From the NCBI GenBank assembly GCA_916613615.1, contig OU744723.1, forward strand, positions 27,426,710-27,490,709: DNA of 64,000 nt, in the 5' to 3' direction. The notes beneath the pieces are model-generated. The model was not told the origin of the DNA. It saw nothing but the letters and a program-made list of their open reading frames with translations, and did no database searches. Position numbers and translations under genes: made by a program. The DNA is from Steromphala cineraria (taxonomy: Eukaryota > Mollusca > Gastropoda > Trochida > Trochidae). Position 1 is the first letter of the stretch, and each line of letters starts with the position of its first letter. Of the stretch, positions 35,301 through 45,830 are shown piece after piece.

Positions 35301-38300
35301 TTAACCATCTTATAAAAGACATACAATTTTTGGCGATGTCTGCGTTTTTCTAAAGAAGTTATGTTTGTTTCTGAATATAGTTTTTCGTGGCTTGTTCCAC
35401 GAACAGCGCCGCAGATAGTTCTAATTGCGTCCAGGTTAAGTTTTTCTAGAAGAAAAGATTGCTCTTTTGTACAGTTATCCCAGATGTGACATGAATAATC
35501 GAGAACTGGTAAAATAAAAGATTTATACATGGTCTGAAGGGATTTACGATTTAGCCGATATTTAAAACTTCTAAGGCAATTAATCATTGGACTTACCTTT
35601 TTGATTATACTATCAACATGGTTGTGCCACATGCAATCCTGCTGTAGGATTAATCCTAGGTGTTTATGAGATGAAACGTCATTAATTGGTGTATTGTCCA
35701 TAGATAAAATTGGTTTGACAGACGGGGTATGTTTACGGCTGAATTGAATTGAAACGGTTTTACTTGGATTAAAATCAACTTGCCATTCATTAGCCCAGGT
35801 ATTAATGACAGAAAGATCGTTGTTTAGGCTCTGTGCGGCAACATTCGGGTCATTAATGATCACGTAAAGCGATGTATCGTCGGCAAATAAGCGTATATTG
35901 CTGTCAATGTCGTCAACGATGTCATTTATGTAGATTAAAAATAGTAATGGTCCGAGTACGGACCCTTGCGGGACACCGGCAGAGACAAATTTCAAATCAG
36001 AACTATAACCGCTGATAACAACTCGTTGTGATCTATCCTTAAGGTAACTTTCGAACCATTGGAGTAACTCGCCAGAGATACCGTAAGATCGTAGTTTATG
36101 GATGATTCCCTTATGCCATACTTTATCAAAGGCCTTGCTAATGTCGCAGAAAACGGCTCGTATCTCTTTACCTTTGTCGACTTCTTTAGCTATGAAGTTA
36201 TAGAGGTATGTCAACTGATTAGACGGTGAATCTCCCGGGATAAAACCAGACTGAAGGTTCGTCAATAAGTTGTTGTCCCTGAAGTAGTTGAATACATATT
36301 TAAAAACACACTTTTCGAAAACTTTAGCCAGACAACTTGTCAGAGCAACGGGTCTATAATTGTTACATTCATTTAAACTTCCCTTCTTATGAATTGGAAT
36401 TACTGATGCTGTCTTCCAAATATTTGGGAAAGTTGACTTTGATAACGAGCAATTGAAGAGTTTTGATAACGGATCAGCTATTACTGAAGCACCAAGCTTT
36501 AATAAACGGTTACCGATACCATCATGTCCAGTCGCTTTGGAGGTATTTACGGAGAGAAGGATATCTTTAACTTCATTGACAGTCAGAGATATTGAAGATA
36601 GAGTCTTATCAGTTTTAAGAATTACATCCGGTAAAGTTTTATCGGGAGTTTTAACAGTTGCCTGATCGCAAAAGTAGTTATTCATTATATTAACGATATC
36701 ATTTACATCCTCATAAACTGAATCTTGAAATGTGATGGGTGGGAATATCGTATTGTTGCCGGTTGATTTGAGATAATTTTTAACTAATCGCCACCAAAGT
36801 TTGTTACCGTATGATTCATTTATCTTATCATCAACTTTTAAGACATATTTCCTTTTGGCGGTGCGGACAGCTGATATTACATTATTTCGTAGTTTACGGA
36901 ACTTTTCCCAATCTGACGGTCGGTTATATTTCTTAGCTACTTTGTGTATGCGGTTTCTTTTTCGAATTGATCTGCGGACATCATTTGTGATCCATAATGG
37001 GTCCTTTGGTCTAATAGTTACTGTTTTATTTGGGATATGACTATTGCAGATGTCTAAAAAAGATTTTGAAAAAGCTTCTGCCGATTGATCAATATTATCT
37101 GTTAACAAAACAATTTGCCACTCGAAAGTACTTAGGCTATCTATAAGGTTTGTTTGATTAATCATACTATAATTGTAAATCCTTCTCTTAAAATTACTAT
37201 TTTTAGAGATATCATCCTTTATAGTCACACTTATAGGACAATGGTCACTACAAATAGGATCAGATTTGTGACATTTCTGAATCACATTAATATTTGGCAT
37301 GTGATATTGAACTAAAAAATTTGTCTATTACCTCATGATAAACTCACGAAGATATATTAGTGAATGTTTTAATTTTTGGTACGTAATAAGTTTGCAGATG
37401 TTACTGGGTATCAGTGTTTAAAATATAGCCCGTCCACCAGTCCTTGACTGGCTACTTCTTGCCAGGACTGGTAACGTTTTGGTCAGGACTGGTAACTTTT
37501 CAATTTTTTTTCTTTATTTTCCCCTTAGGAATTGACCAATTAATTTTCAGGACAGGCTAGGTTTCAAATCTATTTTATACACTGCTGGGTATGCCTAGTA
37601 TTGAAGTTTGATTGGACATGATTTTATTCGGCCATATTGTTTGGACTTATAAACAATCTCGTATCCGGTTGAGTACCGCGCGAGTAGGGCGCTGCGCAAA
37701 ACAAACATCGCTGAGTAGTGGTCACGCTGATTGAGATTTCCGACCTCGTTACGCTTGGCTAATTAAGCTTTTCCAACAAATAATTAATTAACCCGCGAGC
37801 GCATTGTGCCCCTTTAAGATATTGCCACTTTTATCAATTATAGTTTTAAAAAATTGACAGGTTTTTGACATTTTAGTTACAACAACAACACATCACAGTG
37901 GTAGTACGGCATGACGATCGGCTGATTCAAATACTTATTATCTTTCTCAAATAATGTTGTTTGTTATGAGTTTTAAGTGTGATAATTTGTTCAAGGTTGA
38001 AAAGTGTATTATATCATTCAGGTACAATATTTTCGTCATTTTCGTATTGTTTTGAAACTGAACTAGATTCCGATGCGTTGTTGACTAATTCACTCTGGAG
38101 ATGTGCGGTTGGACAAACGTATGAATACTGATCAGCTGATAGGTATCACTTACCACAGCATTACTATGATTTCTCAATCGCATTTTTTCAGTCGGTTTTT
38201 AATTATATTTCATTACAAATGGGTAATATATAGAATAACCAACTCGGTACGTTTGATTACGGGATATCTGCCCTCGTCAAAATAATGACATTAAACATTA

Positions 38301-38559
38301 TTTCGACTCGGGCAGATATCCTGTAATCACTCGTACCTCGTTGGTTATTCTCTAAATGTTAAACATGTAGTTAGTCTCATCTCCTAAATATAGTAGAGTA
38401 CTGATTTTCAACATATAACAAATCTATGTCTGAATGTTTCTGATGTATTTTTTCAGATCCACATTGCTGAGAATTGTTTTGTCACCACACGAAGCGCCCC
38501 TTTTGATGAAACTTCCGAGGATATCGAGTATATTTGTTCTGCCCATAGATATTCTATAA
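23385..38559 (+). CDS. Gene B: secreted protein of unrecognised family, 7 coding exons (tandem paralogue of gene A)
   Basis: Proposed exons are 23385-23588, 27380-27519, 28325-28565, 30224-30379, 32004-32113, 32453-32606 and 38457-38559 (TAA stop). Exon lengths equal those of gene A except exon 2, which is one codon shorter. Phases are identical. The product is about 369 residues: signal peptide (MSAYLILAVFYAYLI), four-cysteine PAN-like segment, exon 2 with VYCVKFRDAF and YTCTAPG, exon 3 with SIAYDPGSKIYLFINANQ, exon 4 with AGYIFIM and CLHRG, exon 5 with YYSIGYNPGVFSVNYDG, exon 6 with CVEGHNLVRYNHG, and exon 7 ending FVLPIDIL. Exon 5 (YYSIGYNPG) loosely echoes exon 3 (LYSIAYDPG), so an internal repeat is possible. 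Intron 6 (5.85 kb) is enlarged by a TTAA-flanked element carrying an antisense LINE. The same exon 1/exon 2 phase mismatch as in gene A remains, so a small conserved exon may be unseen in both. All seven exons are open, which argues for a functional gene. Confidence 0.8.
24066..24685. repeat. Dispersed element with short inverted ends, gene B intron 1
   Basis: It starts TGTAGCTCATCAGGCTC and ends GGCCAGATGAGCTAAAAA, which are near reverse complements. The inside holds about three units with AGGGGCCACAGGGTACT, TATAATCCTCACTAGTC and TTTCAGCTTTCTAGG, then ATGGACGCCGGACACCATGC. A shorter copy is at 58285-58590 in KTI12. Confidence 0.75.
25065..25440. repeat. Partial tandem-unit element
   Basis: Starts near AAGAGTCATCATAAGATGGC and holds about two units with CCATGTAAACC or CCATGGAAACC, TTTCATCGATCTGGGTCTAA and TTCTGATCCGGAAAC. 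It ends with ATGGACAGACGGACAGG. The build is the same as other satellite-like elements here but the sequence family is different. Confidence 0.6.
25690..25815. mobile_element. Short MITE with GGGAGGGGACA ends
   Basis: The left ATACCCGGAAGGGAGGGGAC and the right GTGTCCCCTCCCTGTCGG are imperfect inverted ends about 125 bases apart. The inside matches 12061-12165 in the opposite orientation. Confidence 0.65.
25830..27379. other. Rest of gene B intron 1, no gene seen
   Basis: AT-rich. The block at about 26150-26300 (CAAAGGGCAAGTTTGGC, GCGCACTGATAATGAAAGTAA, GATCAAAGTGTGGCAAC) is mirrored as a reverse complement at about 27160-27310. These are therefore the arms of a decayed inverted-repeat element of about 1.15 kb. 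No open frame inside is supported. Confidence 0.5.
27535..28250 (+). repeat. 32-bp minisatellite, gene B intron 2
   Basis: About 22 units of a 32-bp repeat (core GTGTATTGTGTGAATGCGTT, then ATGTGAGC) begin a few bases after the exon 2 donor and end about 75 bases before exon 3. A variant pair (GATAGGTAAGCTTGTGTGTA) recurs about 180 bases apart, showing higher-order duplication. Confidence 0.95.
29210..29715. repeat. Minisatellite with about 84-bp higher-order unit, gene B intron 3
   Basis: Alternating half-units (TCCAGTTGTCCAAGACAATT + GCAGTTCCCCAAGCGCC, and GTTGTCCGAGACGATTGTGT + AGTTCCCC) make a higher-order unit of about 84 bases, repeated about five times. The most similar units are at 29480-29690. 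Repetitive frames on both strands are spurious. Confidence 0.92.
30680..31000 (-). pseudogene. Tc1/mariner transposase remnant
   Basis: On the minus strand two frames together give GGIHVDGKQDLIVLNQTLTT, then VRPHTARLTQNLLQHNTIDV, the typical Tc1-like core. At least one frameshift separates them from an upstream ENIFHMIASWSVTFTG-like piece. It is decayed, with no clear ends, and lies in intron 4 of gene B in the opposite orientation to the fragment in gene A. Confidence 0.82.
33715..33875. repeat. Two-unit tandem duplication
   Basis: Two units of about 66 bases, marked by GTCTGCAGAAAGGTGCCAGG and GTCTGCAGTAAGATACCAAG, each followed by GCGGTC, ATGTAC and TTAGTCACTAG or TTGGTCACTAG. It lies inside the TTAA-flanked element. 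Confidence 0.7.
34727..37300 (-). CDS. Non-LTR retrotransposon ORF2, CR1/jockey-like reverse transcriptase, open
   Basis: An uninterrupted 857-codon frame. It starts in the end of the endonuclease domain (SDHCPISVTI at about residue 18), then reverse transcriptase blocks: NNYRPVALTS, LQSGFIPGDSPSNQLTYL, FCDISKAFDKVWHKG, AGVPQGSVLGPLLFLIYIND and the catalytic FADDTSLYV. A C-terminal region follows with CNCGHHFEDALHFFLICPTY. The element is 5' truncated: the frame just upstream of 37300 closes and most of the endonuclease is absent. An open catalytic core in a 5'-truncated copy suggests a young insertion. It is antisense to gene B, inside the TTAA-flanked element. Confidence 0.93.
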   Translation of the reverse strand: MPNINVIQKCHKSDPICSDHCPISVTIKDDISKNSNFKRRIYNYSMINQTNLIDSLSTFEWQIVLLTDNIDQSAEAFSKSFLDICNSHIPNKTVTIRPKDPLWITNDVRRSIRKRNRIHKVAKKYNRPSDWEKFRKLRNNVISAVRTAKRKYVLKVDDKINESYGNKLWWRLVKNYLKSTGNNTIFPPITFQDSVYEDVNDIVNIMNNYFCDQATVKTPDKTLPDVILKTDKTLSSISLTVNEVKDILLSVNTSKATGHDGIGNRLLKLGASVIADPLSKLFNCSLSKSTFPNIWKTASVIPIHKKGSLNECNNYRPVALTSCLAKVFEKCVFKYVFNYFRDNNLLTNLQSGFIPGDSPSNQLTYLYNFIAKEVDKGKEIRAVFCDISKAFDKVWHKGIIHKLRSYGISGELLQWFESYLKDRSQRVVISGYSSDLKFVSAGVPQGSVLGPLLFLIYINDIVDDIDSNIRLFADDTSLYVIINDPNVAAQSLNNDLSVINTWANEWQVDFNPSKTVSIQFSRKHTPSVKPILSMDNTPINDVSSHKHLGLILQQDCMWHNHVDSIIKKVSPMINCLRSFKYRLNRKSLQTMYKSFILPVLDYSCHIWDNCTKEQSFLLEKLNLDAIRTICGAVRGTSHEKLYSETNITSLEKRRHRQKLYVFYKMVNKLVPDYLSNLIPDRVSHASRYNLRNYSDLQTLKCNTANYSKSFLPDTVNIWNSLPLDVVNSSSLEEFKRNLKETNSKQIHFNLFHGSRFCQIIHSRLRLGCSDLHGDMFARYISDTPSCNCGHHFEDALHFFLICPTYHELRLNTYFFQKGYNLPSILYGNSGSTLQENNELLKSVHNFIVSSKRFSDFS
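38232..38351. repeat. Foldback palindrome of 120 bp
   Basis: AGAATAACCAACTCGGTAC and GGGATATCTGCCCTCGTC on the left mirror GACTCGGGCAGATATCC and GTACCTCGTTGGTTATTCT on the right, around a short AT-rich centre. It is a small MITE in intron 6 of gene B, about 100 bases before exon 7. Confidence 0.88.
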
Positions 38560-39381
38560 TCCAACCAACCAGTGTCTGTTCAATAATGTCATCTATATCA
38601 AAGTATGATACAAACTGTTTTTTTTTGTATGGTATTTTCCGCGAATGGGATGATGTTACAATATGATATTTATGTATGATAACAATTGGATATAGTAATT
38701 CAACTACATGGTGTAAATTATGGGATATCGTTACTCAAATACATTGTGTTCATCTACCCTTTTTGAATAATATGACATTTTTTACTAGATATGACTATCT
38801 CACCTGTTAGCCAGTGCCATGCTTCCGTTTAAAGTTACTATAACACACATTTAGTAAAGCACAATATCCATATCCATGCTACACAGACTGCCTGTCATTG
38901 TCAACAAGGCATACACGCTTGCCACAGTGTACGCTACATCTTTCACGTGCATCACGATACTCGTGTTAAGCAGATGCTGTCAGCCTGCCAACTACTCACA
39001 TCGTATAATATCACTTGCAAACATGTATTCTCCATATGCCTTCAGCCGATAACAATATATCACCTTTTTTTCTTTCCCTTATTATCAAAGTCTCCACATC
39101 ATTCATCAAACGAGATGTTTTCTCCTCTTCTCCTTTTTTTTTTCTCTCGTTTTTATTTCTCTCAATCAATCATCACATATCTTACTTCAAATCCAAGCCT
39201 CCGTCTTTGAGTACACTTGATATTTGTTTCCAAAACTTTGATCTTGCCTTATGTATTTTATATCGAAGCGACCACAATAAGGACGTAATGCCAAAGGTTA
39301 ATTTATGGAATACATTCATCCTTCATTACCATTCCACAAAGTTGTTCGAACCCACCCATCCTAACTCATTTACTTCTCTCT

Positions 39382-42300
39382 ATGAGAATGATTGATATCG
39401 TGCAGTACAGACAAGCGGTGGGTTCGTTTGCTTGTCATATCCTAAGCAAATCTGCCTTTAAATCAAGAAAAGAGAAAAGAGTGCTTGCCACTTTATTACT
39501 ATTGATCTGCGGTGATGTTCACCCTAACCCAGGACCACTGCACACATCGGATCTTAAAATAATTCACTTGAATGTACGAAGTCTAAGGGAAAAGTTAGAT
39601 ATACTTCATGCTGAACTAGAATAACATCACGTTATTTGTATCACAGAATCGTGGTTACATAGTGGTATCAATACTTGTGACACAAAGATTCCAGGTTACC
39701 ATTCACCAATACGAAAAGATAGACAGACCAGAGGAGGGGTAGCAGTATATATCAAAACTTATTTGACCTTCGAGTCCATGGAAAAGTTAGACTTACCCGC
39801 GCTTGAAGCGCTGTGGGTAAAAATACGATGTAAAAATCGCAACTATTTAATAGGAACATTTTATAGGGCAGACAGAAGTGATGCATACTGGGACCTTATT
39901 GATGAATCAATCACTAATGCTATTGATCTTGGTTTGTTTACAATAATAACCGGTGACTTCAATGAAGACATTCTTACATCAAAGTCAAATAGAATAGAAC
40001 AATTTAATCTGTTGTATGGATTGTCGCAAATCATTACCGATCCTACTAGGATCACGCCTAACTCTAGTACCCTGATTAATCTTGTTTTTGTTTCACATAT
40101 TGGCCTTGTACTAGACTCTGGTGTCCTTGACCCTATGTGTAGTGATCACTCAATCTGATTAAAATCAAATCATTGATTCGCTCCCTTATTTATATTATGT
40201 TGTTACTGGTCACTCATCTACGATCTGACAGAATCCCGTAGAGGTCCGTGTCCACCGGAAGTAAGATTTCAACCCATCACGGTTGCGCTTTCAAAGTTGT
40301 GAAAGTAGATTAAAGGTTCAAACATCATCGCTTTTCTATGTAACGCGGAAAATGCCGAGGTTTTCAGAATGATTGGGTACGCTTGATTTGCTACATCAAC
40401 ATGAAAGCAGTATGTTTGTTAACATAATTGTCGTCAGAATTATTAAAATATGATCAAATTTCAGATTATCGGAAACTAGATACGATATTTCTGTAATTCG
40501 TATGCATAATATACTTGTTGTAAAATTAATAATCCTATGATACATTACAATCTAGACTATGATGGAAATCAAAGGATACAAGATTGAGAAAAATTCATGA
40601 AATACCAGTATTTTTTTCTTTGAAGTACAACCTTAATCTTTAATTAACTGATAATTATATTGTTTTCTCTTAGTCACACGTTTTGCGGTGAGATTTTCAG
40701 GATATGAAGATTAGTTTTAAAGAAGAGTTTAAATTGATTTCTTGAAAATACTTCTCAAATTCAGGCCCGTAAAATGCATACAACTATTATACAAAATTCA
40801 CCATGAAATGCTGATCATTATGGATCTTGAATTCTATTCTATATTTTCACGTACCTTATTTACTTGATTATCAACAAATTTCCGGATTTTGATAGCTTTG
40901 TAAAGAATTCAGAAGCGTTTTGTCAGTGTCAGTGACATATCCGCTTTTAAACATAACACATGTAATGAAACTTTTATGGTTATTACAAAACTCGGTCAAA
41001 AGTTATCAAACGGATTTTTTCCAAAACAACGGTTCTAGTCGGGTTGCAAATCAAGTAAGCCCCTTGCAATACCGACACGCTCATGCAGCCCTCGGTCGCT
41101 TATTTCCATGTGTAGACACAGTGACTTACAATGGATAGCCAGACACACAAAAGCATGTGCACCTTTATTTGTAGGTTTTGTTATATGAATTATTTCATAA
41201 CATCTATAGCGGGGTTAATTATTGTATCGATACGCCGAAAGGACGGAGGAAGATGGAATCTGATTGGTCGCATCAGGACCGACCCTACAAACTGATTGAC
41301 TGTCAAATTCGGGGTCATTTCCTGTTCAAAGTTCACCTGGACATGGTTCTCTACGGGACTCCGTCAGATCTTAGATTGGTGACAAGTAACAACATAATAT
41401 GAAACAAGAGAGAGAATCTAAGATTTGATTTAAATGAGATTGAGTGATCACTGTCCTGTACATGTTACTCTTTAAAGAAAAAGTCCCCAAATCAGTCACT
41501 TGCAAAAGAAACATATATGATTATAATTTAGCTGACATTGATAACCTTTGTGAAGAACTTAGCTCCCTTGATTGGAATAGAATATTCTCTACTACCAACA
41601 TTAACCAAGTAGCAAGCCTACTAACCACCACTATTTTAAACCTTTGTAATAAATATGTACCTGACAAAATTGTTACTATAAGACCAAACGATGCACCGTG
41701 GATGAATAAAAACACGGAATCTGATCCGTAAACGCAATCGTTGCCATAAAACGGCTAAACGGCGAAACTCACCCTCCGAATGGGCCAAATTTAGACTGTA
41801 TAGAAATAAAGCCACATCGTCAGTAAGGGCTGCAAAAAAACTATACACTGACAAAATTGATAAAATATTAAACGAAAAACATGGAACAAAAATCTGGTGG
41901 CGTCTTATAAAAAATTTCAATAAAAGTCAAAGCGTATCAACATCTTTTCCTCCTGTTTTCCATGATAATAATCTGCTAATAATAATAATTGCTAACATAA
42001 TGAATGAATACTTTACAAATCAAACAAAAGTTCCATGCCCCGAAAAACAAATTGAAGACATTGTATCTGACCCCAACTTTCCGTTATGCGACTTGCATCT
42101 TACTACACATGAAGTTAGTGATATTCTTGCTTCAGTAGATACAACTAAGGCAACTGGCCCAGATGGCATCAGCAAGAAATTCCTTAAAATGATTGCAAAA
42201 CCTTTGGCCGCCCCCCCTAACTGAAGTGTTTAACCTTTCACTAACCGAAGCAACATTTCCGCAATGTTGGAAAGAAGCCTCTGTTTTCCTATACACAAGA

Positions 42301-43600
42301 AAGGTAGTATCAACGAATGCTCAAATTACAGACCCGTTGCATTAATAAGTTGTCTAGCAAAAGTTTTTGAAAAGTGTGTTTTTAAACATGTATTTAATTA
42401 CCTTAGGGATAATGAAATACTGACAAATCTTCAATCTGGTTTCACAACAGGAGACTCCACTGTTAATCAACTGACGTACTTATATGATTTTATAGCTGGA
42501 GCAGTAGACAAAGGTAAAGAAATTATAGCTGTTTTCTGTGATGTAAGTAAAGCTTTCGATAGAGATTGGCATAAAGGTATTACACATAAGCTAGAAAAAT
42601 ATGGTATTCAGGGTAATTTATTGAAATGGTTTGAGAGTTATCTAGAAAATAGAAATCAGTGTGTTGTTATTAATGGATTCCGTTCAGATAAAAGGGCTGT
42701 TTTTGCTGGTGTGACCCAGGGCTCTGTATTGGGGCCGCTCCTATTCATTGTATACATAAATGATATTGTCGAAGGTATAAACAGTAACATACGCCTTTTC
42801 GCTGATGATACATCGCTATACCAATGGTAAACTGTCTTAGAAGTCTTAATACCGTTTAAGTCGTAAAACATTGGAAACCATTTACAAACAGTTCATTCTC
42901 CCACTTTTTGACTATTGTAGTCGCATTTGGGATAATTGCTCAAAACATCAAACAGATGCGCTTGAAAAACTTAATCTTGATGCTCTGAGAACCATATGTG
43001 GCCCCGTAATAAGATATATAAGGACACCAATTGTAAATCATTATGCCATAGAAGATTCATTCATAAATTGACTTTCTTTTACAAAATGATCAACAACCTT
43101 ACACCAAACTATCTCAGAAATCTTGTACCTCCAAAATTGTCCGATGTTGTTACTTACAATCTTCTTGATATCACAAAACTTCGGACCATAAACTGTAAAA
43201 CTACAAATTATGCTAGATCATTCTTACCGGTCACAGTCAAATTATGGAACTCCTTAACGCCCGAACTCAGAGACTCGCCATCATTATAGAGCTTTAAAAA
43301 TGAACTTCTAAAGGATACATACACATATACAGCCATTTTGGTTTAAACTACGGTACACGATCTTGTCAAATTTCACACTCTCGACTCAGGCTTGAATGCA
43401 GTGACCTAAATGCTCATAAATACAAAAGATTTATTTCTCAAACACCCGACTGCTCGTGCGGCTTCAATTATGAAGATTCATACCACTACTTCTTTTTATG
43501 TCCTCTTTACAGTGATATAAGGGAAAACATGCTCTTCTACAAAAACAGATATGATCTTTAGTCTGTTTTATTTGGAAACTCAAATTGTTCCCCATGCAGA
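39382..43600 (+). pseudogene. CR1/jockey-like non-LTR retrotransposon ORF, split and decayed
   Basis: The 39382-40158 segment reads through one in-frame stop (39622). It has a basic start, then LLLICGDVHPNPGP, then an AP endonuclease (IKIIHLNVRSL-like strand, ITESWLHSGI, TRGGVAVYI, ITGDFNEDIL, PMCSDHS). After an insertion (40151-41442) it resumes with SDHCPVHVTL and continues with frameshifts through NYRPVALISCLAKVFEK, FCDVSKAFDRDWHKG, GVTQGSVLGPLLFIVYINDI and FADDTSLYQW. A deletion removes the region after the catalytic motif, then YKQFILPLFDYCSRIWDNC and a CSCGFNYEDSYHYFFLCPLY-like end follow. It is the same family as 34727-37300. The region before 39382 from about 38900 may be its 5' UTR. 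Confidence 0.9.
40151..41442. mobile_element. 1.3-kb inverted-repeat DNA transposon inserted in the LINE
   Basis: Left CAATCTGATTAAAATCAAAT and right ATTTGATTTAAATGAGATTG are inverted ends (21 bases, two mismatches). AGTGATCACT flanks both sides (40141-40150 and 41443-41452), while the related LINE has this sequence once at the codons for SDH. Because that 10-mer is a palindrome the true duplication length is ambiguous. No transposase is seen inside. Superfamily not assigned. Confidence 0.85.
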
Positions 43601-45830
43601 AATAAGTAACTTTTAATCTCAGTACACTCTTTTATAGATTTAACAGGCAGATTTAATCATTGAACACTGAGATGATGGATGTTGTATCTAATCATAAAAC
43701 ATATTGGCATTTGTCCATCTTCTTTAGAATACTGTACTTATCATTGTACGCATGCTATTTTGTAACTTTCAATTTTAAATTGAAAAATAACTGGCTGATC
43801 TCTTTGAATCGGGCGTCGTTAGGATTTATAATGCATGTTAGATATTATGAGCATAAATATCAATGATTTAATGTATGACTTATTTGAAATAAACATTACA
43901 GCAAGTTTTAACTAGATCGACTGATTCTAACAGCTTGTATTAACTAGATTGTCCGATTCAAAGGGATCAGCCAGTTCTTTTTTCATTGGCTGTTTTCCGC
44001 GCATGCGTGACACGGACCAGGTGGGTTAGTAGCTAGATGTAACGTAACCTTGGACTTAGAGGACGATAACATTACAGCTAGTTTTAACTAGATTGAATAT
44101 CTTGATGTGTTCTTTGCATTTTTTTCTGATTAAAACATGGTACAAGTTTAATGTTTACCTGAAATATGTTGCCGTACTGTATAAATACTCCTTCTTTCAT
44201 CTAAAATTAACACTTTTAAAGTAGAAAACGTTGATTGAAATTTGATACATCAAACGTGCATGTCAATGATTTACCTATTATATACATATTATCAATCACT
44301 AAGACTTTTGCATAGCATTTTTATATCTTTCCGAAAATGATATTAATAACATTTTATTGTCTCAAGAATTACTACGATAGGATTTTTCAAAATCTGGTAC
44401 TCTTTCCCATTCAATCTCTGGATTTTTAAAAAGCCTCTATATTCAGTTTGAAAAGGGGAAAAAATAATTCAATAAGCGTGTTAGAATAATTGTTTTTAAA
44501 ATATATAAAAGGAAATATTCGATGTAAAGCATGCATAAATTACGTAAATATAGTATTTTGTTTTAAAAAATGAAGAGTTTAAGAGACATACGTTGTGATA
44601 ATTTGTGCATTGTTGTAATTAAAATCACATCCTTCTGTTAAATAAAAAAAATAGTTAAATAGATAAATTAATTTATTTAACAAATATGGAATTTTCAGCT
44701 TCATCAACTAAAAGCAACTAAAAGAGAAAAAACACTCGATGATATAAAGAAATTTTTTTAGTATAATATTATTTTTTATTCCTTGCTAATGAGTTGATAG
44801 ATCTTTAATATTATTAAAAACACCATTCCTTACTGATCGTTTTAGTATACTAATGGTATCTCATAATTCCATTTTAATTTCTTTACGTATTGTTTAGCTG
44901 AAATACCTTTGGAAAATAATCAACATGGTTTGTGAACATAACAAGAATCGTAACAATATCATATGCCGTGCGCCTAAGTGATTCGTAATCAAAATTGGTT
45001 TCGTACGGGCGACAACTAAATCAATAGAAACATATTTTCGTCCTCAAACATGCCACGATTTATATGATAAAAACGTGAATTCCATGTCAACATAGCCAAA
45101 TGCCATCTTTCAAATTAATCAATCGTGTTTTGATTGATATAAACAATTTCCTTTTGATTACAAAACCATATCACCATCATCGCGGATTCGCTTCGACAAG
45201 ATCACATTAGAAGGTCTATTGTTTTGAGTGATATAATTGATAAAAAATATTCTAAGTTACGTTTCTATTTTTTTTTACAAATGCACTTATTTCAGCAAAG
45301 TCATTTAACACTTTATTTCAACCTAATGAGGATGTCTCAAGCTTATAAAAATTCTAAAAAAAGTCAGTGAGTGTCAGTGTTCAAACCTTGTGACGTCCGC
45401 ACATGGGAGATCTTTTGAATCTGTACTGAAGTTTTGAAGCAGTCTGCTGGTCAGAAATATTTATGTATTGCTTTAGGCATCATAGAAGTAGAATATTCTG
45501 GATTCAGCACGTCTCTACTGAAGTCGTGACGGTTGTTACAGTCTCATGTTAGACGGGCCGTCACCGCCCACCATTGAATCTAACGGCGTCTCCTAATTTC
45601 GTGGTGTGTCGCTGACGTCATATTCCCGGTGTTTCTCGCTCTCGTTTACCGTTCGAGATAGTAATATGGCGCGCCCATCGATGCCGGTAAACTTGATTTT
45701 TCCCAACTTTGAATTTTTATTGCAGATTTGGTGATTTAGCTAAAAATTATTAGCCAAAGTTGAAGGATTTATCCATAAACATTGTTTTAACAGGCTCTTT
45801 TTCATTTTTCATTGGAATATTCCTTTAAAG
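43600..45830. other. AT-rich gene-free region
   Basis: No gene is supported. A short direct/inverted repeat set based on ACATTACAGCAAGTTTTAAC and TTAACTAGATTG lies at about 43890-44095 and may be a small MITE. The rest is low-complexity A/T sequence. Confidence 0.45.

Larger units (their letters stand above)
32972..37813. mobile_element. TTAA-flanked inverted-repeat element holding a LINE
   Basis: Left end AGGGGCACAATGCGCTCGCG (from 32972) and right end CGCGAGCGCATTGTGCCCCT (to 37813) are reverse complements over at least 22 bases. Each is flanked by TTAA (32968-32971 and 37814-37817). A TTAA duplication fits piggyBac-type transposition, but no such transposase is seen. Most of the 4.8 kb is explained by an antisense LINE inside. 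The inner right part (37650-37780) resembles 54180-54320. Lies in intron 6 of gene B. Confidence 0.8.

Noticed and set aside
38947..39395. Two overlapping frames before the second LINE
   Set aside because: Low-complexity Ser/Phe-rich translation of a pyrimidine-rich stretch; more likely LINE 5' UTR than a gene.
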